Shown: in pieces, positions 29,332 through 34,135 of the stretch
How positions within the stretch are numbered: position 1 is the stretch's first letter
Layout: the number at the start of each line of letters is the position of its first letter
DNA from: JACVRM01 sp046262315
Lineage (GTDB): Bacteria > Actinomycetota > Thermoleophilia > Gaiellales > Gaiellaceae
NCBI GenBank assembly: GCA_046262315.1
Contig: JBHEMZ010000126.1
Location: 1-34,135, forward strand
Length of the DNA: 34,135 bases
Reading direction: 5' to 3'
The notes under the pieces: generated by a model
Databases searched by the model: none
The model's input: the letters and a program-made list of their open reading frames with translations, nothing else
Told to the model about the DNA's origin: nothing
Program-made: the position numbers and the translations under genes

Positions 29332-30530
29332 GGCGCCTCGCCGCGGCGGCGCTCGGCCTGCTGCTCGCACCCGGCGCGGCACTCGCCGCCGACGTCGACC
29401 GCAGCCAGTTCCGGTACGAGCGCCTGCTGCCGCCTGCCATCGCGAGCGGCCGGATGGCCTTCGAGCCCGACGGTCTCCTGCTCGCTCACGCGAAGCCGGA
29501 GCTCGTCGATTTGCGCATCGTCGACGCACGTGGTCACCGGGTGCCGTGGCGGCGGGTGCCGGCCGCGAAGCTCGACCCGCTGCCGGCGACCGTCCTGAAC
29601 AGCGGCCGCCGCGCCGGCGCGGCCGTCGCGCTTGTCGACCTCGGTCCCGGCCGCCGTGTCTACGACCGCGTCGAGCTCGACATCCAGGGCAACGAGTTCG
29701 TTGGCCGCGTCACCGTGTCCGGCGCCGACCGGCGGCGCGGCCCGTTCACGAGGTTGTCGACGACGCGCATCTACGACGTCTCCGGCGCCACGAGCGCGCG
29801 CAGCACGACGGCGCTCGTGCCTCCCACCGACTTCCGGTACCTACAGCTTCGCGCCGAGGGCGTCGAGCGCATCGACGGCGCCTACGTCTCGGCGCCCCTC
29901 GAGCGGCCGCGGCTCGTGCGCCGCCGGCATGCCGTGCTCGCGGGCCGCCGGCACGGGGTGGACGCGACGGTGTACACGCTCGACTTCGGCCTTCCCCGCA
30001 TCCCCGTCTCCCGGCTCGAGGTACGGGCGGCCACGCCGCGCTACGACCGCCCGGTCCGGGTCGAGGGCTCGAACGACCGCCGCGCGTTCGCCCTCGGCGC
30101 GACCGGGCGCACGAGTCGCAGCGCCGGCGAGCTGTCGCCGCCGCTCGCGCTCGAATCGCGCTACCGCTACCTGCGCGTCGTGATCGCAAACGGCGACGAC
30201 GCGCCGCTGCGCGGCATCCGCATCGAGACCTTCGGGCCCTCGCGCGCCATCATGGTGGAGGGTGGCCACCCGGAACCGCTGCGACTCCTCTACGGCGGGC
30301 CGGCGGTCGGCGCACCGAGCTACGAGTTCGCGCGCCTCCCGGCCCGCCGGCCCGCTGCCGTCCTCGATCCGTCGCAGCTACCGCCGGAGCGACTGAATGC
30401 CGCGTTCGAGCCGCCGGCGGACACACGCTCGTTCCTCGAGCGCCACGACTGGGTCGCGCAGGCGGCGATCGCGCTCGCCGCGCTCGCCGTCGGCGCCGCC
30501 GGCTTGCTCGCGCTGCGGCGGCGCACGTGA
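29328..30530 (+). CDS. DUF3999-like secreted/membrane-anchored protein
   Basis: The 400-residue product has a signal peptide (RRLAAAALGLLLAPGAALA, cut near ALAADVD), a large extracytoplasmic beta-rich domain (about 20-365, opening DRSQFRYERLLPPAIASGRMAFEPDGLLLAHAKPELVDLRIVD), and one C-terminal membrane helix (AAIALAALAVGAAGLLAL) ending in RRRT. This layout and the genomic position after DUF2339 match the DUF3999 family. The domain includes two carbohydrate-binding-module-like repeats (FGLPRIPVSRLEVRA, VRVEGSNDRRAF). GTG 29328 overlaps the DUF2339 stop. It probably forms a membrane complex with the DUF2339 protein; that is inference from order. Confidence 0.8.
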   Translation: MRRLAAAALGLLLAPGAALAADVDRSQFRYERLLPPAIASGRMAFEPDGLLLAHAKPELVDLRIVDARGHRVPWRRVPAAKLDPLPATVLNSGRRAGAAVALVDLGPGRRVYDRVELDIQGNEFVGRVTVSGADRRRGPFTRLSTTRIYDVSGATSARSTTALVPPTDFRYLQLRAEGVERIDGAYVSAPLERPRLVRRRHAVLAGRRHGVDATVYTLDFGLPRIPVSRLEVRAATPRYDRPVRVEGSNDRRAFALGATGRTSRSAGELSPPLALESRYRYLRVVIANGDDAPLRGIRIETFGPSRAIMVEGGHPEPLRLLYGGPAVGAPSYEFARLPARRPAAVLDPSQLPPERLNAAFEPPADTRSFLERHDWVAQAAIALAALAVGAAGLLALRRRT

Positions 30531-31276
30531 GCGCTGCGGCGCTCGCCCGGCTGATCCGCGACTCCCAACCGTGCGTGGCACTCACCGGCGCGGGCGTCTC
30601 GACCGAGAGCGGCATCCCAGACTTCCGCTCTCCGGGCGGCATCTGGGCGCAGCTCGACCCACTCGAGTACGGATCGCTTGACGCATTTCGCGCCGATCCT
30701 GAGAAGGTCTGGCGTTTCTACGCGCCCCGTTTCGCCATGCTCGTGGAAGCGGAGCCAAATCCGGCGCACCATGCACTTGCGGAGCTCGAGCGGCGCGGAC
30801 TCGTCGGGGCGGTCGTGACGCAGAACATCGACCTGCTACACGCTCGCGCCGGCTCACGGGAGGTGATCGAGGTGCACGGCTCGATCCGCTCGTCGAGCTG
30901 CTCGGGATGCGGCCGTGCGTACGCGCTTGCCGAGGTCGTCCCCCTCATCGACGCGGGCGGCGGAGCGCCGCGATGCGCGGCCTGCAGCGCCGTTCTCAAG
31001 CCGGGGGTTGTCTTCTTCGGCGAGCTGCTGCCCGAGGCGGCGATGGCGCGGGCGACGCAGCTCGCGCAGGGCGCCGCGCTGCTGCTCGTGGTCGGCTCGT
31101 CGCTCGAGGTCCACCCGGTTGCCGGCCTGCCACTCGAGACGCTCGGGGCGGGCGGACGGCTCGCGATCGTCAACCGCGGCCCCACCCCCTACGACCACCG
31201 CGCCTCGCTGCGGGTGGATGGGAACGCCGGGGAGGTGCTGGCCGCTGTCCTTCGCGCGCTCGATGCGCGAGAATAG
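30527..31276 (+). CDS. Sirtuin NAD-dependent protein deacylase
   Basis: The 249-residue product is a full sirtuin that removes acyl groups from lysines using NAD+. It shows GAGVSTESGIPDFRS (21-35), TQNIDLLH (98-105), the catalytic H117 in VHGSI, a zinc site C125/C128 and C150/C153, and the NAD-binding VVGSSLEVHPVAGLP. The Ala-His-Arg-type residues that mark class III deacylases are not evident, so a deacetylase of the bacterial U/M class is possible. GTG 30527 overlaps the DUF3999 stop (GTGA), which places it as the third gene of that operon. It lacks extra domains found in SIR2 defence proteins. Confidence 0.92.
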   Translation: MSAAALARLIRDSQPCVALTGAGVSTESGIPDFRSPGGIWAQLDPLEYGSLDAFRADPEKVWRFYAPRFAMLVEAEPNPAHHALAELERRGLVGAVVTQNIDLLHARAGSREVIEVHGSIRSSSCSGCGRAYALAEVVPLIDAGGGAPRCAACSAVLKPGVVFFGELLPEAAMARATQLAQGAALLLVVGSSLEVHPVAGLPLETLGAGGRLAIVNRGPTPYDHRASLRVDGNAGEVLAAVLRALDARE

Positions 31277-31293
31277 GCCCAAAAGGAGGCTGA

Positions 31294-32316
31294 ATGACGG
31301 AATTGCACAAGACCGCCCGCGCTCTCGTCGCGCCGGGCAAGGGGATCCTTGCCGCGGATGAGAGCGAGAGCACGATCAAGAAGAGGTTCGACTCAATCGG
31401 GGTCGAGTCGACTGAGGAGCAGCGCCGCGCCTACCGCGATCTGCTCTTCACCGCCGAGGGCGCCGAGCAATTCGTCTCCGGCGTCATCCTGTTCGACGAG
31501 ACGATCCGGCAGTCGTCGGCGGACGGGACGTCTTTTCCTCAACTGCTCGAGTCGAAGAGGATCATCCCGGGGATCAAGGTCGACAAGGGCGCGAAGCCGC
31601 TCGCCCTTACCGAGGGCGAGACGATCACCGAGGGTCTCGACGGCCTGCGCAGTCGGCTCGAGGAGTACCGCGGATCCGGGGCGCGGTTCGCGAAGTGGCG
31701 CGCGACGTACTCGATCGGGCACGACAAGCCGAGCGAGTACTGCGTCTGGACGAATGCGCATGCACTCGCGCGCTACGCGGCGCTCTGCCAGGAGGCGGGG
31801 CTGGTGCCAATCGTCGAGCCTGAGGTGCTGATGGAAGGCACGCACACGCTCGAGGAGGCCTCGAAGGCGACCGGCCGCGTGCTCCAGGCCGTGTACGTCG
31901 AGCTGCACGACCAGCGCGTGGACCTCCGCGGCACGCTGCTCAAGCCGAACATGGTGCTCTCGGGCTACGGGGCCGGGGACCGGGCAGGAGTCCGCGGGGT
32001 CGCGGAGGCTACGCTCGAATGCTTCTACCGTCACGTCCCGGCTGCAGTCCCGGGCGTCGTCTTCCTCTCCGGCGGCCAGTCCGACGAGGACGCAACCGCG
32101 CATCTGAACGCCATGAACGCGCTCGGGCCGCATCCCTGGGAGCTGTCCTTCTCGTACGGGCGCGCGCTCCAGGCACCCGCGCTCAAGGCGTGGCGCGGCG
32201 ATGCGGCGAACATCACCCAGGCGCAGCAGGCATACCTGCACCGCGCGCGGCTGAACGGCGCCGCGCGCTCGGGCGCGTACAGCGAGGAGATGGAACGTGA
32301 GGCCGCCGCCGCATAG
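31294..32316 (+). CDS. Fructose-bisphosphate aldolase, class I
   Basis: The 340-residue product is a eukaryote-type class I aldolase that reversibly cleaves fructose 1,6-bisphosphate through a Schiff base. Visible are the N-terminal GKGILAADESESTIKKRF, VILFDETIRQ, the active-site segment GARFAKWRA (K134), VPIVEPEVLM, and the Schiff-base lysine K217 in GTLLKPNMVLSG, with the C-terminal LSGGQSDEDATAHLNAMN. Length and residues match the family fully. ATG 31294 follows AAAAGGAGG with good spacing, so it is translated from a leader, unlike many neighbours. It follows the sirtuin by 17 nt and may be read through from that operon. Confidence 0.95.
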   Translation: MTELHKTARALVAPGKGILAADESESTIKKRFDSIGVESTEEQRRAYRDLLFTAEGAEQFVSGVILFDETIRQSSADGTSFPQLLESKRIIPGIKVDKGAKPLALTEGETITEGLDGLRSRLEEYRGSGARFAKWRATYSIGHDKPSEYCVWTNAHALARYAALCQEAGLVPIVEPEVLMEGTHTLEEASKATGRVLQAVYVELHDQRVDLRGTLLKPNMVLSGYGAGDRAGVRGVAEATLECFYRHVPAAVPGVVFLSGGQSDEDATAHLNAMNALGPHPWELSFSYGRALQAPALKAWRGDAANITQAQQAYLHRARLNGAARSGAYSEEMEREAAAA

Positions 32317-32357
32317 CGGCGGGAGCTGGGCCGGTGCGCCGCCCTACGCGGCGGCGC
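32306..32357. terminator. Two adjacent hairpins between convergent aldolase and the 54-residue gene
   Basis: CCGCCGC-ATA-GCGGCGG (32306-32322) spans the aldolase stop codon. GCGCCGCC (32336-32343) with GGCGGCGC (32350-32357) forms an 8-bp stem whose loop contains the stop of the minus-strand gene. Together they can stop transcription from both sides, though no T-runs follow. Confidence 0.55.
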
Positions 32358-32508
32358 GCCGGAGCGCCCTCTCCTCCAGCACTTCGCGGCAGGCGGCGCA
32401 GCGCGTGCGCTCGACCTCGTACGGAATCCCGCGGTGCTGGCGGAGCAGGTGTTCCTTGACGGCTGTATGCCGGTGCAGTTGCACAGCTGCGTTCCCCACG
32501 ACTCTCAC
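32344..32508 (-). CDS. Small His/Cys protein (54 residues), possible zinc-binding
   Basis: A 54-residue product: VQLHRHTAVKEHLLRQHRGIPYEVERTRCAACREVLEERALRRAAA after a short start. A cluster of His (LHRHTAVKEHLLRQH) followed by C-x2-C (RCAAC) could bind one zinc ion. Nothing hydrophobic suggests export. The GTG start 32508 (or the GTG at 32499, equally in frame) lies next to the TCATATCTA region shared with the divergent L,D-transpeptidase gene, so a leaderless start is likely. I do not recognise the family. Convergent with the aldolase. Confidence 0.65.
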   Translation of the reverse strand: MRVVGNAAVQLHRHTAVKEHLLRQHRGIPYEVERTRCAACREVLEERALRRAAA

Positions 32509-32509
32509 G

Positions 32510-32515
32510 TTAGAT
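32510..32515 (+). promoter_or_regulatory. -10-like box of the L,D-transpeptidase gene
   Basis: TTAGAT (or the overlapping TAGATA, 32511-32516) predicts a transcript from about 32522, so starts before that are excluded. The reverse reading TATCTA faces the divergent 54-residue gene. Confidence 0.4.
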
Positions 32516-32538
32516 ATGACGTCGGCTTTCGCAAGGAG

Positions 32539-33285
32539 TTGCTGAACATTCGCATCGGAATCGTCACATTTGCCTGTGTATTCGCCGTGGGGCTCACGGC
32601 GCCCGCAACCGGCTCTCCCGGTCGCGGCGGCGAGGGCGGCTGTCGGGCGAACGCCTTCCAGCCCGTTGGCTCGGCGCGCCGGTCCTGGGTGGTCTTCGCG
32701 CGCGACGCCGTGGTCGCACGACGATCGCCCGGAGGGCGTGTGATCGCGCGTTTCGGTCGCGTGAATGTCAACGAGTACCCGACGCTCTTCTCGGTGCGCG
32801 GGCGCCTCGTCGATGCCCGCTGCCGCACGCGCTGGTGGCAGGTCCAACTGCCGTTGCGGCCGAACGGGCGCACCGGCTGGGTGCCTGCCGCGCCCGTCGG
32901 CGTCGCGTCGGTGGTGACCCGGCTCGAGGTCGACCTCTCGGCGCGCGAACTAAGGCTCTTCCGTGCCGGGCGGCTGCGGCTGCGCGCCCCGGCCGCGGTC
33001 GGCTCAGTGCGAACGCCTACGCCGGTCGGGCGCTTCTACGTCAACCAGCGCCTCGTCCCGTACGACCTGCGCGGGCCGTACGGACCCGGAGCACTCGGAG
33101 TCTCGGCGTTTTCCGATGTTCTGACTGGATGGGCGCAGGGTGGACCGATCGCGATCCACGGGACGAATCAGCCCGGGTCGATTGGACGCGCCGTCTCGAA
33201 GGGATGCGTGCGCGTCCGCAATGAAACATTGCGCCGGCTGATCCGCGAGACGCCGGCAGGCACCCCGGTCATCATCCATCCGTAG
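32539..33285 (+). CDS. Secreted L,D-transpeptidase (YkuD domain)
   Basis: The product of about 248 residues is exported (hydrophobic IRIGIVTFACVFAVGL near the start) and makes 3-3 cross-links in peptidoglycan. An SH3-like region (about 40-120, SWVVFARDAVVARRSPGGRVIARF, WWQVQLPLRPNGRTGWVPAAP) precedes a YkuD domain (about 125-248: LEVDLSARELRLFRAGRL, GPYGPGALGVSAFS, IAIHGTNQP and the catalytic SKGCVRVRN with Cys). The start is unclear: no ATG or GTG fits. TTG 32539 directly follows AAGGAG (32533-32538), while ATT 32548 has ideal spacing from it. It is divergent from the 54-residue gene. Confidence 0.88.
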   Translation: MLNIRIGIVTFACVFAVGLTAPATGSPGRGGEGGCRANAFQPVGSARRSWVVFARDAVVARRSPGGRVIARFGRVNVNEYPTLFSVRGRLVDARCRTRWWQVQLPLRPNGRTGWVPAAPVGVASVVTRLEVDLSARELRLFRAGRLRLRAPAAVGSVRTPTPVGRFYVNQRLVPYDLRGPYGPGALGVSAFSDVLTGWAQGGPIAIHGTNQPGSIGRAVSKGCVRVRNETLRRLIRETPAGTPVIIHP

Positions 33286-33296
33286 TGCCCAGCGGC

Positions 33297-33302
33297 TATC
33301 GT
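33297..33302 (+). promoter_or_regulatory. -10-like box of the 97-residue gene
   Basis: TATCGT ends 7 nt before ATG 33310. Confidence 0.4.
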
Positions 33303-33309
33303 CCCGCGC

Positions 33310-33603
33310 ATGGCTGAGGCGAAGGACCTACTCGGGCGGCTGACGGACGCAGGCGAGGATGCGATCTCGAAGGTGTCGGAGATGCCCGGTGCCTCGCGCG
33401 TAACGAATGCGTTCGGCGCTATGCGTGACCGCATGGACGAGCTCCAGAGGCGCGTCCGCGGTCTGGAGGAGATCGAGCAGCGTCTCGCCAAGCTCGAGAA
33501 GCGGGTGGACGAGCTGGGCAAAACGCCACCCTCTCGCTCGTCGAGCGGCGCCAAGCGCTCCGCGGCGGCCAAGAAGTCGCCGCCGAAGCGCCCCCCAAGC
33601 TAG
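33310..33603 (+). CDS. Hypothetical coiled-coil protein with basic tail (97 residues)
   Basis: A 97-residue cytoplasmic protein of unknown family. Residues about 35-70 form a clear coiled coil (MRDRMDELQRRVRGLEEIEQRLAKLEKRVDELGK), and the last 25 residues are rich in Lys, Ser and Pro (KRSAAAKKSPPKRPPS), a pattern that could bind DNA or a polyanion. The start ATG 33310 is supported by TATCGT 7 nt upstream. Its TAG stop shares CTAG (33600-33603) with the stop of the convergent lipid-kinase gene. Coding quality is good but no function can be assigned. Confidence 0.7.
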   Translation: MAEAKDLLGRLTDAGEDAISKVSEMPGASRVTNAFGAMRDRMDELQRRVRGLEEIEQRLAKLEKRVDELGKTPPSRSSSGAKRSAAAKKSPPKRPPS

Positions 33604-34135
33604 GCCGGCACGCGCACCCGCAGCGCGCGGGGTACGACCTCGAAACGTACCGGCGTCGTGCCCGGCTGCTCGCCGTCCAACTCGATTGGGAGCGGCGCGT
33701 CGGAATCCACCGTCACGGTGGCCCCCCGCAGAAGCTCAGCCTTCGGATGAGGCAGGTGGGTGCCGCGGTAGAGCTTGGGCAGCGTGCGAACGAGGTCGGT
33801 CTTCGTCACGTCGCCGATCACGAGCACGTCGAACGCCCCGTCGTCAGGCCGGGCTCCTGGGCAGAGGCGCATGCCGCCGTTGTGGAACTCGGTGTTCCCG
33901 ACGAGGACGTCCTCGGTTAGTGCTCGCCGGCGCTCCCCGTCGATGTCGATCGTCATCTCGACGTTCTTCCAGCGGCGGAAGACGGCGACCGTAGCGATGA
34001 GGCTCGACATCCTGCCACCGAGCGCCTTCGTCGTCGTGTTGAGCCGGCGGGCCACTGCACCACTCATGCCCGTTCCAGCCATGCTGGCGAAGTAGGACGT
34101 CGCGCTCTCGCCAGCCTCCGTGCGGTACCGGGCGC
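33600..34135 (-). CDS. Diacylglycerol kinase/LCB5-family lipid kinase, C-terminal part (partial)
   Basis: Only the 3' part is present; the frame runs off the right edge of the window. The last 178 or so residues include YFASMAGTGMSGAVARRLN, MTIDIDGERR, DVLVGNTEFHNGGMRLCPGARPDDGAFDVLVI and LPIELDGEQPGTTPVRFEVVPRAL, which match the C-terminal beta-rich domain of DgkB/YegS-type lipid kinases; the conserved PDDGxFD and DGE motifs are present. The ATP-binding GGDGT motif lies beyond the window. The internal ATG 34082 is not the start, since homology continues upstream. The product phosphorylates diacylglycerol or a related lipid at the membrane. Confidence 0.88.
   Translation of the reverse strand, partial: ARYRTEAGESATSYFASMAGTGMSGAVARRLNTTTKALGGRMSSLIATVAVFRRWKNVEMTIDIDGERRRALTEDVLVGNTEFHNGGMRLCPGARPDDGAFDVLVIGDVTKTDLVRTLPKLYRGTHLPHPKAELLRGATVTVDSDAPLPIELDGEQPGTTPVRFEVVPRALRVRVPA

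Noticed and set aside
30527..31276. Sirtuin as part of an antiphage defence system (Thoeris, DSR or Argonaute-associated SIR2)
   Set aside because: It is a complete single-domain sirtuin with the zinc-binding cysteines, in an operon with envelope proteins; no TIR, Argonaute or other defence partner lies nearby.
33600..34082. Lipid kinase gene starting at ATG 34082
   Set aside because: The family homology (ARYRTEAGESATSYFAS) continues upstream to the window edge, so this methionine is internal.
1..34135. CRISPR array, insertion sequence, prophage or integron
   Set aside because: No spaced direct repeats, transposase, integrase or terminal inverted repeats were seen on either strand; the only tandem repeats are the 2 x 24-nt unit and the CCT run.

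Overview
The window is strongly GC-rich, densely packed chromosomal DNA with many GTG starts, 4-nt or shorter start/stop overlaps, few intergenic gaps, and a gene set (VanW-type and L,D-transpeptidase cell-wall proteins, Ku, NlpC/P60, CaiB-type CoA transferase, FadD, acyl-CoA dehydrogenase) that fits a high-GC Gram-positive. A deep-branching actinobacterium of the Thermoleophilia (Gaiellales/Solirubrobacterales) type is my best guess, but it rests on overall style, not on a marker gene. No prophage, insertion sequence, CRISPR array or rRNA was seen; there is one tRNA gene.

Layout. 1-4.2 kb: a decayed HIT-family remnant, truA, a second 3' fragment of a different truA, a HAD phosphatase and ligA. 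4.2-8.9 kb: cell-wall genes (a PBP4-type dacB, a 3D-domain hydrolase broken by two frameshifts, a divergent NlpC/P60 hydrolase with a related N-terminus) plus an orphan NarL-type response regulator. 8.9-14.5 kb: FadD, Ku, a 59-residue protein, an alpha/beta hydrolase, ssb-nif3, a hairpin-rich non-coding stretch and tRNA-Pro(CGG). 14.4-19.5 kb: an MFS exporter followed by a truncated CoA-binding gene, then a nitrilase/APH-like kinase/HAD operon and an NfeD-SPFH pair. 19.5-25 kb: CaiB-like transferase, a frameshifted secreted protein, tandem cupins, acyl-CoA dehydrogenase, a zinc-ribbon protein, a small membrane protein and an SDR. 25-34 kb: VanW protein, thioesterase, a DUF2339-DUF3999-sirtuin operon, class I fructose-bisphosphate aldolase, a small zinc-finger-like protein, an L,D-transpeptidase, a coiled-coil protein and a lipid kinase running off the edge.

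The most informative pattern is regulatory: about 16 genes that begin transcription units have a TANNNT (-10-like) hexamer ending only 6-11 nt (eleven of them exactly 6 or 7 nt) before the start codon, which predicts widespread leaderless transcription. Genes with a good Shine-Dalgarno site (SPFH, ssb, aldolase, the 59- and 63-residue proteins) mostly lack it. Two divergent pairs have these boxes packed into 23- and 32-bp spacers. Four convergent pairs end on one shared CTAG. I found no clear new defence or mobile system. The best candidates for undescribed biology are the sirtuin-coupled DUF2339/DUF3999 membrane operon, the structured non-coding region next to tRNA-Pro, and the two small proteins.
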